A stretch of 64,000 nucleotides of DNA from Myxococcales bacterium (GCA_014240065.1 JAAZXR010000018.1:1-64000), one strand, 5' to 3'. Positions 25,461-34,718 are shown, numbered from the stretch's first letter. Notes: generated by a model not told the origin, from the sequence alone. Made by a program: numbers and translations.

Positions 25461-25859
25461 ATGAAGGGACTTCAAAACAAACGTCGGGTGGTGGTGTTGG
25501 CGCTCGCGGCTACGGTGTTCGCAGGCTGCGGCAAGATGGGCGCCTCTGCGGAGGGGACCGAGGCCGCTGAGGCCGGAGCGAAGGATGAGGTGCAGAAGAT
25601 CTGGGACACGCGGTGCGCGAACTGCCACGGCGACGAGGGGCTCGGCGATGGACCGGGCGCTGTCGCCCTCGATCCAAAGCCGCGCTCATTCGCGGATCGA
25701 AAGTGGCAAGCGACGATCACGGATGACAAAATCCGAACCGTCATCGTGGAGGGTGGCTACGCGGTCGGGCTGAGTCAGTCGATGACGGCGAACCCGGATC
25801 TTCGCTCGCGTCCGGAGGTCGTCGAGGGGCTCGTTAAGAAGGTCCGAGGCTTTCGCTAG
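25461..25859 (+). CDS. c-type cytochrome lipoprotein
   Basis: A 132-residue electron-transfer protein. ATG 25461 gives a signal with lipobox (ATVFAGC, Cys23), so it is anchored in an envelope membrane. A single haem site CANCH occupies residues 52-56, followed by GDEGLGDGPGAVA, DPKPRSFAD and, near the end, SQSMTANPDL with a candidate axial Met, the standard class I order. The partner is unknown; the neighbouring P450 operon converges on it (20 bases between stops) and runs on the other strand. Confidence 0.88.
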   Translation: MKGLQNKRRVVVLALAATVFAGCGKMGASAEGTEAAEAGAKDEVQKIWDTRCANCHGDEGLGDGPGAVALDPKPRSFADRKWQATITDDKIRTVIVEGGYAVGLSQSMTANPDLRSRPEVVEGLVKKVRGFR

Positions 25860-25879
25860 CGTGAGCGTGAGCGTCGGTC

Positions 25880-27274
25880 TCACCAGGCTGAGACCCGAAT
25901 GTTGATGGGGGCGGTCGGACGCAGGGTGATACCAGCGAGCAACGGCACCGGAGCGTCGTCGAGGGTCTGAACCGCGACGCGGCGACAGAGTCCCGCGAGT
26001 GACAAGACCCCCTCGACCATGGCGAAGTGCTGACCAATGCAGATGCGCGCCCCTCCTCCGAAGGGGAAGTAGCTCATCTTGGGGCGGCTCTTGCTCCGTG
26101 AGTCGTCACTCCAGCGCTCGGGATCGAACGAGCGCGGTGAGTCAAACCATCGAGGGTCGCGGTGAACAAGCCACTGGGGGAGCAGCAGCTGATCCCCCCT
26201 GTTCATCGTCCAGTCGCGCAGTTTAAAGGGGGAGACGACCTCGCGGCCGATGGCCCAGGCAGGAGGATACAGCCGCATGGTCTCGAGCAGCACCTGCCGC
26301 GCGAGGCTAAGCTGAGGCAGGTGCGTACGGCGCAGCGGGCCCTCCTTGTTCGCACGCAGCGCCTCATCGCGGAGCGCGGCGCCCAGCGCAGGACGGAGCC
26401 CGATCTCGCGGAGGGCGAAGGTGAGCGCGAGCGCGGTGGTCTCGTGCCCCGCGAGAAACAAGGTCGTGAGTTCATCGCGCAGCTGCACGCTGTCGAAGCG
26501 GTTGCCGACCTCATCGGTCGCGTGGCACAGGCGGTCGAGGAGATGCTGCGCGCCGCGTGGGGAGCTGCGGTAGTTCGCGATGGTTTGCTCGATAATCGCC
26601 CTCATCTCCTCACGGACGACGAGCATCGCTCTCCCCTCCGGGGTCGGCGCGTCGATCGGAAGCGCGGTCCGCCATCCGGTCCGACGTCTGGTGAAGGCCG
26701 CGGTGAAGTCGTCCGCGAGCTGGCCTATCCGAGCCGCGTCGGCGGACGCCGCCCGACCGAAGAGCGCGTTGACGACGATTTCGAGCGCGAGCTTGGTCAT
26801 CGCTTGATGCAGATCTACCGGCGCCGTCGCAGCCGCGAGCAGGGTGTTGAGGGTCGTCTCGGTCGCCTCGGCGATGACCTCGTCGTAGTCGAGCACCTTC
26901 GCCTTGGCGAAGTAGGGAGCGGAGATTCGTCGGTGGCGGCGCCACGCGGGACCGTGCGAGGTGAGCAGCCCATTCCCAAGAAGGATCGACAGGTCGCGGA
27001 GCATCGAGTCCTTGCAGGTGCGGGTGTGTTCGCGGACGAGCAGGTGTTCAATATCGCTCGGATGACGGAAGATCCACATGGAGAGCGGACCGAGGCGCGT
27101 CCACACCACATCCTCGTAGCTGGCCGCGATCTCATCGAGGAAGCGTAGCGTGTCGCCGGTGGTGTGCAGCGGGGACAGTCCCCGCAGCAGCAGGTTGGGG
27201 CCGGGCGGACGCCGCGTCGCGCCAAAAATCCCCCGACGGGGTTTGGGGTCGGAGGGAGGCGGCGGCGCGCTCAT
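25880..27274 (-). CDS. Cytochrome P450
   Basis: A 464-residue soluble P450 monooxygenase. Recognisable: the I-helix oxygen-activation motif AGHETTA, the K-helix ETMRLYPPAW (ExxR), the PERF-like FDPERW segment, and the haem-binding loop FGGGARICIG with Cys412. No N-terminal membrane anchor. Sequence style (HTRTCKDSM, ISAPYF) resembles the CYP102/CYP4-like fatty-acid or sterol clades, but I do not assign a substrate. ATG 27274 overlaps the TGA of the HTTM gene (ATGA), so it is the last gene of a three-gene coupled operon. No ferredoxin or reductase is adjacent. Confidence 0.95.
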   Translation of the reverse strand: MSAPPPPSDPKPRRGIFGATRRPPGPNLLLRGLSPLHTTGDTLRFLDEIAASYEDVVWTRLGPLSMWIFRHPSDIEHLLVREHTRTCKDSMLRDLSILLGNGLLTSHGPAWRRHRRISAPYFAKAKVLDYDEVIAEATETTLNTLLAAATAPVDLHQAMTKLALEIVVNALFGRAASADAARIGQLADDFTAAFTRRRTGWRTALPIDAPTPEGRAMLVVREEMRAIIEQTIANYRSSPRGAQHLLDRLCHATDEVGNRFDSVQLRDELTTLFLAGHETTALALTFALREIGLRPALGAALRDEALRANKEGPLRRTHLPQLSLARQVLLETMRLYPPAWAIGREVVSPFKLRDWTMNRGDQLLLPQWLVHRDPRWFDSPRSFDPERWSDDSRSKSRPKMSYFPFGGGARICIGQHFAMVEGVLSLAGLCRRVAVQTLDDAPVPLLAGITLRPTAPINIRVSAW

Positions 27275-28116
27275 CTCGAGGCCTCGTCCGCGCGGTCATC
27301 CGCGCGCCTCGGCCATATCCACGCCGCGGGGACAAAGGCGAGGTAGAGCGCGACCATCTGCGCGCTGAAGTAGATGAGCTTGTACATCGTCACAGCGATG
27401 ATGATGTGGAACAGCAACCCGAAGATCAGGGTGGGCGCGCGCAGCCGTCGAATCGTGAACAACACCGGCGCGGTCACCTCGAAGCCGAGCGCGGCGTGCT
27501 GCATGAGCGTCCACACCTCGGGTGGGAAGGTCCGGATAGACCACGCCGCCGCGTTGGTCATGTAGACGCCTTGGACCTGCGTCCACAGGACGTCCGCGTG
27601 GCGGAGCCAGTCGCCGTGGAGCATTTTGCACATGCCCGACGCAGCGTAATGGGTGAGCAAGAGGACCTGCAGCATGCGCAGCGGCCACCCCGGCATGGTC
27701 CCCGTCGCGCGCTGAGGCGCGATCGCGAGGATAAACAGGGTGATCACATAGAGGCGGTTGATGGTGAAGGCGGAGATAGGATCGGCGGCGGTGACGTAGA
27801 CGACGCCGGCCCACACGATCCAGCTCGACCACGGACGCAGTCGACCGCTGAGCCACGCGATGGCCACCGCGAGGTAGGTGAGGCCGAGGGGCGCGGCCAT
27901 CGCTCGCGGCAACAAGGGGAGGCGAGGCGCGTTGCGGTGATCGGCCTCCGGCGACGGGTGGAAGCCGCCGGCGGTGAGCCATTCGTCGATGTGGAGTCCC
28001 CACGAGATGAAGTACGCGATGAGCACGATCCCGAGACCGCGGCGCACAAGCTCGACGCGCCTCGCGTCCACGGGCGCGAGCCAAAACCGCCACCACGCGC
28101 GCTGGATCTGGTTCAC
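27271..28116 (-). CDS. HTTM-like integral membrane protein
   Basis: A 281-residue polytopic protein with about six to seven hydrophobic segments. The overall pattern (GLHIDEWLTAGGFHP near the start, MCKMLHGDWLRHADVLW, and a repeated helix array ending FVPAAWIW) resembles the HTTM / vitamin-K-dependent gamma-carboxylase-like superfamily, but the catalytic lysine of true carboxylases cannot be confirmed by eye. GTG 28116 overlaps the upstream stop (GTGA) and the stop overlaps the P450 start. The conserved coupling to a P450 suggests a shared membrane-associated oxidative pathway, which is inference. Confidence 0.75.
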   Translation of the reverse strand: MNQIQRAWWRFWLAPVDARRVELVRRGLGIVLIAYFISWGLHIDEWLTAGGFHPSPEADHRNAPRLPLLPRAMAAPLGLTYLAVAIAWLSGRLRPWSSWIVWAGVVYVTAADPISAFTINRLYVITLFILAIAPQRATGTMPGWPLRMLQVLLLTHYAASGMCKMLHGDWLRHADVLWTQVQGVYMTNAAAWSIRTFPPEVWTLMQHAALGFEVTAPVLFTIRRLRAPTLIFGLLFHIIIAVTMYKLIYFSAQMVALYLAFVPAAWIWPRRADDRADEASR

Positions 28117-28679
28117 TCGACGAGCTCCTCGCGGTCGTACTCGGCGATCACGCGACGCCGGCGAGGGGAGAGGCGTCTCCACGCCGGCGGGTTCCACCGC
28201 CCGGCGGGGGGCTCTTCGACAGAAGAACGAGTCCAGCCTTGCGCGATACGGACGCGGGAGGGGAGGGGCTGTCCCGGCTCAAGCTCCGCGAAGCGTGACA
28301 GCATCCACCGCGCCATCTCCCGGGTCCCAGGGCCCTCTCGCCGCCGCCAACTCACGAGGTACCGGTGCAGGCGCGAGCGATAGCCGAAGGGCCGCATGCC
28401 CGCCAACGAAGAGGTCTCCAGCGTGTCCCATCGCTGGCTGCCTTCGCGTTGGACTTGGAAGTAAAAGAACACCCACCCGTCCGGCTTGGTGCTGAACAGG
28501 CAGGAGATATTCTGCACGTCGGCGACGGTGCGAGGCAGGCCGCGCATGAGCGGTTGATTCTCCACTCCCGCATAGGCCACCGGGACCGCGATGAGCGCGA
28601 CAAACCCCCACACCGCGACGCGTTGATGCCAGCGCGGAGTAATGGGGGCGCCCGGCGCGTCCGTTCGGGGATCCTCCAT
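28113..28679 (-). CDS. Single-TM protein of unknown function
   Basis: A 188-residue protein with one hydrophobic segment near residues 22-40 (VAVWGFVALIAVPVAYAG) and a soluble, Trp/Arg-rich remainder (WVFFYFQVQREGSQRWDTLE, MARWMLSRFAELEPGQP). This resembles small partner proteins that accompany HTTM-family membrane proteins, but I cannot name a family. ATG 28679 starts it; the stop overlaps the HTTM gene, so the three genes downstream are probably one transcript. A promoter would lie in 28680-28742. Confidence 0.65.
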   Translation of the reverse strand: MEDPRTDAPGAPITPRWHQRVAVWGFVALIAVPVAYAGVENQPLMRGLPRTVADVQNISCLFSTKPDGWVFFYFQVQREGSQRWDTLETSSLAGMRPFGYRSRLHRYLVSWRRREGPGTREMARWMLSRFAELEPGQPLPSRVRIAQGWTRSSVEEPPAGRWNPPAWRRLSPRRRRVIAEYDREELVE

Positions 28680-28742
28680 ACGAGTTGGAGTCTAGTGCCG
28701 GCGCTTTGTCTCCGTCAAAGACGGTCCGTGTCCGGGCCCGGA

Positions 28743-30116
28743 TTATTCGTCTTCAGGGGCGCCGTTGAGGATCCACGTGGCGATATCGTCGATGTAGTCT
28801 TGGGGCAGGCTCCCCTCGCCGCTGAGAGGATCGAGCGGCATCTTGTCGCCGTCGATGCCGTCCGCGCCGGTAATCTTCATGTACAGATAGCTGTTTTCGA
28901 GGTCTCCTGGCTCCACGAGGTTGAGGCCGGTGAGCTGCGTGGAGGGGACCGAAACCACATTGCTGTACCCCTCTGCGCTCGCGAGGTCGAGGCCCGCGAG
29001 TGGTTCGGTGCCACCGTGACAGCCGCAGTTCGAACCGAGGATTCCTTTAATCCGCGTGTTCCAACTTAGCCCGATCCCGAGTAAATCGACGGACTCCGGA
29101 TCTTCTGTGTACGAGCAGTTCTTGTAGTCGATGGGGCTGGCGATCCCGCTGGTATCTCCTGACGCCGGGAATTGCTCGATCAGACAGTAGAAAGCGAGCA
29201 TCTCTGATACGGAGAGCGGCTGATTGGCCAGGGGCATGCGTGAACCCGGAATCAGCTCGTCGTACATCTCCCCCCGCATGCGCCCGAGCAGGTAGCTTTG
29301 CTCTGGGACGCCCGGGTGAAGGAGTTTGTGTGGCTCCGACTCGCGAGCGCCGTAGATCCCGTTTCGGTTTCGGTCGCCCTCTACGATGCCCACGGACACC
29401 AAGTTTTGTACCGTGGTGGTCTGATACGAGCGCACGTCGGCGATGAGGTGGGTGCGATCGTCCAGGACCCAGTAGCGCGTGCCATAGGTGGAGAAAATGA
29501 TGTCATTGACCTCGCCATCCACGATGAAATAGCGGGAGAACTGACCGTCGCCGTAGCCGTCTTGACGGTCACCGGGGACGGGACTCTCAAGGTGAATATG
29601 CAGCCCTGGCGCGTTGAAGGGGGGCGGGTCATCACCGTATTCCAGCGGCTCTCCGGGGATCAGCTCGATCCATCCGATCTCTTCAGTAAACGGATCAAAT
29701 CCGCCGCCGTTAATGGAGAAACGATCACCAGGCCGCTCACACCCATCCCACACAGAGCTGTAGTCTTTCGGCTGCAGGTTGCACGACGCGCCGAACGCCG
29801 CCGCGAAATTCGCCGGGGTCCGGAGGTCTGGATACTCCTTGTTGTTGTGGCAGACGCCACCGTTCGGTGTGCACGTCCTCCAGATGACCTTCTCGTGAAA
29901 TTCAATGCCTGTGCGGAGGTTCGTCTGCGCCTCGAGCACGATCTCGTTGTCGCCCGTGTAGGGATCGATGGCCGCGTCGTCGTCATCGACGTCAGGCCGA
30001 TCCGGATCGAAGCCGGGCTCGTTGTCGTCGTAGAGGCTGGGCACGGTGGACGTGCCGCAGCCGAGGAGGAGCGCCGCGAGTACGGGCGAGAGGTGATACC
30101 AGCGGGGGTGGCTCAT
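28743..30116 (-). CDS. Cytochrome-like lipoprotein with irregular haem motifs
   Basis: A 457-residue lipoprotein (lipobox LAALLLGC) that starts at ATG 30116, overlapping the DUF1501 stop by four bases. Two segments look like planctomycete-type cytochrome domains: CTPNGGVCHNN near residue 70 and ILGSNCGCHGG near residue 380, each followed by the usual downstream sequence (SIQTP/LDL-type). Neither is a regular CxxCH: the first has six residues between the Cys pair and the second only one (CGCH). An acidic linker (DPDRPDVDDDDAA) follows the anchor. Haem attachment is therefore uncertain; the fold may serve another purpose. It is the last gene of an operon with the DUF1592- and DUF1501-type genes. 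Confidence 0.75.
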   Translation of the reverse strand: MSHPRWYHLSPVLAALLLGCGTSTVPSLYDDNEPGFDPDRPDVDDDDAAIDPYTGDNEIVLEAQTNLRTGIEFHEKVIWRTCTPNGGVCHNNKEYPDLRTPANFAAAFGASCNLQPKDYSSVWDGCERPGDRFSINGGGFDPFTEEIGWIELIPGEPLEYGDDPPPFNAPGLHIHLESPVPGDRQDGYGDGQFSRYFIVDGEVNDIIFSTYGTRYWVLDDRTHLIADVRSYQTTTVQNLVSVGIVEGDRNRNGIYGARESEPHKLLHPGVPEQSYLLGRMRGEMYDELIPGSRMPLANQPLSVSEMLAFYCLIEQFPASGDTSGIASPIDYKNCSYTEDPESVDLLGIGLSWNTRIKGILGSNCGCHGGTEPLAGLDLASAEGYSNVVSVPSTQLTGLNLVEPGDLENSYLYMKITGADGIDGDKMPLDPLSGEGSLPQDYIDDIATWILNGAPEDE

Positions 30117-31513
30117 CCGAACAGATCCTCGAACGGGTCGTCCGCGGGGAAGAACTCGTCGTGCTCGCAGCCGAGCATATCCATGAAGGTCTTCATGGTC
30201 GCGCGATACGAGTACACGCTCCCGACGGCCTTCAGGTCCGAACTCCGAGTCTCCCCAAGCTGTTGGCCGAGCACCTTGATGGGGCCGCCCATCATGGGCA
30301 TCGACATCCATCGGGTGGCGTAGTCTCCCCCGTGGTCACTGCCTCTCGCCGAGTTAAATTGTGAGCCCCGCGCGGTGCGGCTGAACTCACTCCCAAAGGC
30401 GACCACAGTGTGGTCCCAGTAGGTCCCGCCGTCGGGGTGTTCCATCTCGTGGAGCGTCTTGTGAATCGCGCTGATCAGGCGACTCAGGCTCCTCACGCGG
30501 CCCGGGAGGGAGCTCTCCTCGTTGGAGTGGAGGTCGTAGCCCCCCTGGTCCATGTAGACCGCCGGGCAGCCGAAGTGGAACAAGCGCAGCGCGAGCCGGA
30601 TGTTGCGCGCGGTGCCGTCGTTGCCGATCAGGTCCTCGAGCCGTCGGTTGCTGATCCCGTCATGCAGGTCGGTCGAGTTGTTTCGGATCTTCAAGATGTC
30701 GGAGTTAAAGATGTCGGCGTAGGCCTGGGTCGCCTCACGCGACTGGATATACCCGTCCACCTTTCCGTAGTGCTGCAGGTTCTGCGAGTCACGGAACTTC
30801 AGGTCGTAGGACTGCGCGAGCTCACGCATCCATGGGTCGAGGACACTCTCCACGCCGAACGCGAACTGATCGAGGTCGTCGCCCCGAAGGATCGGTGGGC
30901 GGTACGCGGCGTAGTCGCCGACGCCGCGGGCCATACCGGGGTTCCCCATGATGATGGCCGGCAAGATCACCTGTTCCGATTCGCTCGCGGCCTCGTAGCG
31001 AGCCTTGAGGCCGTAGTTGATCATGGTGAACAGGCCGGTCTCGCCGCCGACGTACCCGGTGAGGAACCGTTCGAGGCCAGTGGCGTGGTTGCCGTCGGCT
31101 CCGCCCGACAAGGGCTCGTGGTCCACACACGGCAGCACCGCGATGTCGTTGGTGAGCGAGGTGACCGAGCTGAGCCCTTCCGTCTGGAGCTCGGGGGTGA
31201 GCCACTCGTCGTCTGCGAGCAAGGAGCCCACACCCCACTCTGTACCCTCTGCGACGCCGCTCGCTTGACCGAAGGGGTTGAACTCCTGGGCGACGCTGGC
31301 GTTGAAGCAGGTGGGGAAGCGAAACCCGCCAGAGAGCCGAAAGTACAGCAGGTGCTTCGCCGTGTTGAACCCGGCCGTGGAGGCGCGGGCGCGACCTGGG
31401 ATCCAGATATGCGGGAACGCTGCCGCGCCTGCGACCGCGGAGGAGGACAGGATGAATCCGCGGCGGCTGAGCCTTCCGGACCGTCGAGATGTACGTTTTT
31501 TCTTCGTTGTCAT
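30113..31513 (-). CDS. DUF1501 family protein, Tat-exported
   Basis: A 466-residue protein starting at ATG 31513 with a Tat signal (SRRGFILSSSAVAGAAAF). The rest carries the DUF1501/alkaline-phosphatase-superfamily-like pattern: FRLSGGFRFP, a central region with YGKVDGYI, RLFHFGCPAVYMDQGGYD, SEFSRTARG and a GSDHGGDYATRW block. Members of this family are often exported in planctomycetes and myxobacteria with DUF1800/DUF1592-type partners, but their reaction is not known to me. Operon position is between the DUF1592-like lipoprotein and the cytochrome-like lipoprotein. Confidence 0.88.
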   Translation of the reverse strand: MTTKKKRTSRRSGRLSRRGFILSSSAVAGAAAFPHIWIPGRARASTAGFNTAKHLLYFRLSGGFRFPTCFNASVAQEFNPFGQASGVAEGTEWGVGSLLADDEWLTPELQTEGLSSVTSLTNDIAVLPCVDHEPLSGGADGNHATGLERFLTGYVGGETGLFTMINYGLKARYEAASESEQVILPAIIMGNPGMARGVGDYAAYRPPILRGDDLDQFAFGVESVLDPWMRELAQSYDLKFRDSQNLQHYGKVDGYIQSREATQAYADIFNSDILKIRNNSTDLHDGISNRRLEDLIGNDGTARNIRLALRLFHFGCPAVYMDQGGYDLHSNEESSLPGRVRSLSRLISAIHKTLHEMEHPDGGTYWDHTVVAFGSEFSRTARGSQFNSARGSDHGGDYATRWMSMPMMGGPIKVLGQQLGETRSSDLKAVGSVYSYRATMKTFMDMLGCEHDEFFPADDPFEDLFG

Positions 31514-31526
31514 CGTCGTTGGGCTC

Positions 31527-33311
31527 CTAGTAGAACAGGCCTTCTGCGCTGGAGGCGATGGCGAAACAGACGGGGCGCGCAAAGTCCTCCGCCGTGCATG
31601 GTTTGGGTGCGCACGCGTCCGAGAATGTGGCGGCGCGCGCGAGCTCTTCTCCCGTGGGCTCCCGACCGAGGAACAGCCGAGTCTGCTTGGTGACGATGTC
31701 TTGGGCCACCTCCTCTGAGAGCGCCGTGGTCGGGGTGGTCCCGTCGGGCAACAAGGTGTCGATATCCGCGGAGTTGGGGCTGTCGAACATGCCGCAGCGA
31801 TCTGCGACGTAGCTCTCTTGCAGCGCGGTGTTGAGCACGCTCACCGTGGTGAACCGTCCGACGGCTTCATTGGTCGGACACCCGCCCAGGGTCTGCGCGA
31901 TGTTGCGATAATCGGTCACGAGGGCGTCGGATTCATCCAGCGTCCAGCGTGACTGACGCACCATCGAAACCGACCAAGGCGTCGCGACGTCCATGTCGAG
32001 GTAGTCCTCCGGATGCGGCATGCGGTGGTCGCACGTCCCGAGTCGGTCGCCGAGGAAGGTCTCGAGGCTGTCGAGCCACACCTCGGGTTGCGCTTGCTTG
32101 AGCGGTCCGTCGGTCCACGCCAATTCGTCATCGGGGCCACCCCGGCTCGATTGAAGGTAGGGGATGGACGTCACGATCGCGTAGTGCAGGGCCCGGATAT
32201 CCCCCTTGAACTCGAGGTGGTACTTGACCAACTCACGCCGGACGTCAGGCGCCAACGTGCCGAGATCATAGCCAAAGTACTGCTCCATCGCGTCGTCCGC
32301 CGCGAACTCCCAAAAGGCCTCCTGACCCGCGAGGATCTTGCCGGGCAGCTGGAGCTGTTCCCACTCACTCGCCGTCAGTCGCCCCGACCACATGCTGCCG
32401 TCTTCTCGCAGCCGGTTCGCTTCGGGCGTCAAGACCAGCGGGTTGTAGCCCCACAGCACGCTCGTGCACTCGCCGGCGAGGGCCGCTTGGGGGACGCCGT
32501 CCTCGTCCACGCACCTGAAGTTGATGACGGAGTCGGGGAGCGTACCCAGGTGCGGGTGATCCCAATAGTCGTTGTCCCAAAGCGCGTACAAGCGCGCGAG
32601 ATCGGAGCGCTCGGCCTCGTATGGGGGGCGCCCAAAGAACAGCTTGAACGCCGCCTCCGCGCGGTCGCCCGCGGTGTCACGGCGCCGGACGAAGACGGGA
32701 TGCGCGAGCGTGACAGCGGCGAATTGATCCCACGCGACGTAGCCCCCGTAGGTCTTGGTGGCGAGCTCGTCCATGTCGTAGATGCGCTCAATGCTGACGG
32801 CGCGGTTGTTGTACAGCAGCCTGTCGGACCACTTGCGCCGCTGCACCAGCAAGAACTCCTCCGTGTTCAGAAGATTCCACGCGAGGTTGCCCCAGGTCGT
32901 CCCTTTGCAGTAGGTGTTGACCTCGATGGGCGTGGGGAAGCGACCGAGCATGTCGGCGTACAGGCGCCGGCAGGTCTCTTTGTTGTCGATGGGGTTGGAC
33001 GCGATTCCCAGCCCCCAAAGCTTCGTGCAGATGCCCCGATTAATTGGATTCTCGAGCGCGAGGTCTTCGCAATAGCTCTCGCATCCTAGGTCGCACACGT
33101 CGCCGAGCGTGCCGTCGGGGTTGGGCGCGGGTGGGAGGTCGTTGCCACCCGGGAAGGGGGCGTCATTAAGCTTCTCCCCGTTCCCGACCATGCCCCCAGG
33201 ACCTCGCCCTGGATCGGCCGGATCGAAGCCTTCAATTTCGACACATCCCACGGTCCACGCGACCGTCGCGATGCTCGCGAACAACACTGCACTTCGTTGC
33301 GATCGTTTCAT
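31527..33311 (-). CDS. DUF1592/DUF1800-like surface lipoprotein
   Basis: A 594-residue lipoprotein; ATG 33311 is supported by GGAGG ten bases upstream and a lipobox (VAWTVGC). The mature part begins with a short Cys-rich stretch (CDLGCESYCED), then mostly helical segments such as FFGRPPYEAERSDLARLYAL and LFLGREPTGEELARAATF, which recur like the repeat units of DUF1592/DUF1800-type proteins. No catalytic signature is evident. It is first in a three-gene operon with DUF1501 and the cytochrome-like lipoprotein, 13 bases ahead of DUF1501. The divergent outer-membrane-protein gene starts 236 bases away. Confidence 0.78.
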   Translation of the reverse strand: MKRSQRSAVLFASIATVAWTVGCVEIEGFDPADPGRGPGGMVGNGEKLNDAPFPGGNDLPPAPNPDGTLGDVCDLGCESYCEDLALENPINRGICTKLWGLGIASNPIDNKETCRRLYADMLGRFPTPIEVNTYCKGTTWGNLAWNLLNTEEFLLVQRRKWSDRLLYNNRAVSIERIYDMDELATKTYGGYVAWDQFAAVTLAHPVFVRRRDTAGDRAEAAFKLFFGRPPYEAERSDLARLYALWDNDYWDHPHLGTLPDSVINFRCVDEDGVPQAALAGECTSVLWGYNPLVLTPEANRLREDGSMWSGRLTASEWEQLQLPGKILAGQEAFWEFAADDAMEQYFGYDLGTLAPDVRRELVKYHLEFKGDIRALHYAIVTSIPYLQSSRGGPDDELAWTDGPLKQAQPEVWLDSLETFLGDRLGTCDHRMPHPEDYLDMDVATPWSVSMVRQSRWTLDESDALVTDYRNIAQTLGGCPTNEAVGRFTTVSVLNTALQESYVADRCGMFDSPNSADIDTLLPDGTTPTTALSEEVAQDIVTKQTRLFLGREPTGEELARAATFSDACAPKPCTAEDFARPVCFAIASSAEGLFY

Positions 33312-33547
33312 CCTGCCTCCCGACTCCGCGCGCGAGCGCCGACGAATGCCAGCCACTGCGCGACGCTGCATCGTACCAAATTTGGCTCTGCGCTGCCGCC
33401 GTTCGTGGAAACCGGCCGGAGGGTCGGACAATTTGCTCGCAGGCGGGCGTGCGAGCGCGTCCATCGCAGATGAAGACGTGGTCGAAGACAACACCTCGCC
33501 CGCCCGGCCGTGACCATCGATAGGGCCATGGCGTATCCTTCGGCGAC

Positions 33548-34519
33548 ATGCAGCGAACGAACTCCCTCTCATCGGATCTCTTCTGCTCTCACGGTCGCCG
33601 ACCGCTGCTCCAGGGATCGCGCATTCGGGGCAGGCGGATCGGGCTCACGGTCGCAGGCACGCTGGCGGCGTCGGTCGTCTTGGCGACGCCGGCGAGCGCG
33701 GCCTCAGTGGAGGACGCGAAGCCCAAGGCGTCGGCCGCCAAGGCGGACTCGGAAGCCGAAGGGGACGCCGCGTCCGACGTTGATGCGCAAGAAGAGGAGC
33801 TCGCCAAATCGACGGAGCCGGAGGACGACGAGGATGGACCCGAGCCAGAGGCATCACCGGAGGATGACGGAGCGGCCATGATGCCCGACGCGGCGGCAGG
33901 GGGCGCGGGGAAGAAGGCGGCGTCCAACGGCATGCGCAATCGAATTGGCCTGGGGGCCATGCGCACCCTCGGCGGCGCGAACGCGCTGCGCGTGTCGTGG
34001 TACGCGATCGACAAGCTCTCTGTGAGCGCGCTTATCGGCTTCGCGACCTACACTCAAGAGGCGCAAGACGCCGACGGTGACTACACCAAGAAAGAGACCT
34101 ACGGGTTGCTCGCCGCCGGCGGAGACGTGCTGTATTGGCCCGTGCAGGGTGATCGGAGTCGCAGCGTCTATGCAGATTTCGGTGTCGGGTTAAGGACCAC
34201 CGTGTTCACGGGGATTCGCCCCCCTCCAGACGAGGACACCGGGCGTCGCACAAAGCCCATGGAGGTCAACGTGGAGATCCCAGTTTCGCTCCCGATTTGG
34301 TTCGGACAAAATGTGACCGTGACGCCTGAGTTCGGATTCACCGCGCGCATCGTCCCAGGCTCCATCGAGCCCGATACGAACGGCAACGCCGACGAAAACG
34401 AGGGGCAGGGGACCGCGGAGCGGCTCGGCGCCGCGAACGCCCCAGGTTGGGGTGTCGAGCTCGGTGACAACGGCGGGCTGTTCTTCGGGCTCTCGTTCGC
34501 CTACGTGTTTGGCGGGTAG
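33548..34519 (+). CDS. Secreted beta-barrel-like protein
   Basis: A 323-residue protein with an N-terminal Arg-rich signal ending ATPASA-A (near residue 50), an acidic, low-complexity linker (Glu/Asp/Ala, residues 55-130) and a beta-strand-rich C-terminal half (TYTQEAQDADG, SVYADFGVGLR, FGFTARIVPG) ending LSFAYVFGG with terminal aromatics, as in outer-membrane barrels of the OmpA/outer-membrane-beta-barrel type. The assignment is by pattern only. ATG at 33548 is used as start, close to the divergent lipoprotein. An inverted repeat lies after it. Confidence 0.7.
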   Translation: MQRTNSLSSDLFCSHGRRPLLQGSRIRGRRIGLTVAGTLAASVVLATPASAASVEDAKPKASAAKADSEAEGDAASDVDAQEEELAKSTEPEDDEDGPEPEASPEDDGAAMMPDAAAGGAGKKAASNGMRNRIGLGAMRTLGGANALRVSWYAIDKLSVSALIGFATYTQEAQDADGDYTKKETYGLLAAGGDVLYWPVQGDRSRSVYADFGVGLRTTVFTGIRPPPDEDTGRRTKPMEVNVEIPVSLPIWFGQNVTVTPEFGFTARIVPGSIEPDTNGNADENEGQGTAERLGAANAPGWGVELGDNGGLFFGLSFAYVFGG

Positions 34520-34554
34520 CGAGACCCGCGGCGCGAGGGCGGACGGTCGTGGGG

Positions 34555-34580
34555 CCTGACCGCGCGAGATCGCGGTCAGG
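34555..34580. terminator. Inverted repeat, terminator or operator candidate
   Basis: CCTGACCGCG and CGCGGTCAGG form a perfect 10-bp stem around a 6-base loop, 35 bases after the stop of the barrel protein. No T-run follows, so it is a weak intrinsic-terminator candidate, or a factor-binding site ahead of the TRAP operon. Confidence 0.45.
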
Positions 34581-34718
34581 GACAGAGTCGCGCGCGCTCG
34601 GGTCGGCGCAGAACGAGGAATGGGGGGCAGAAAGCAGAGGACTGGCAGGTTGGTGTTGGAGTCGGGGGGCGGGTGTCGTATAACCAGCGCACTTTTACTG
34701 GGCAGAAAGTCACACCAC

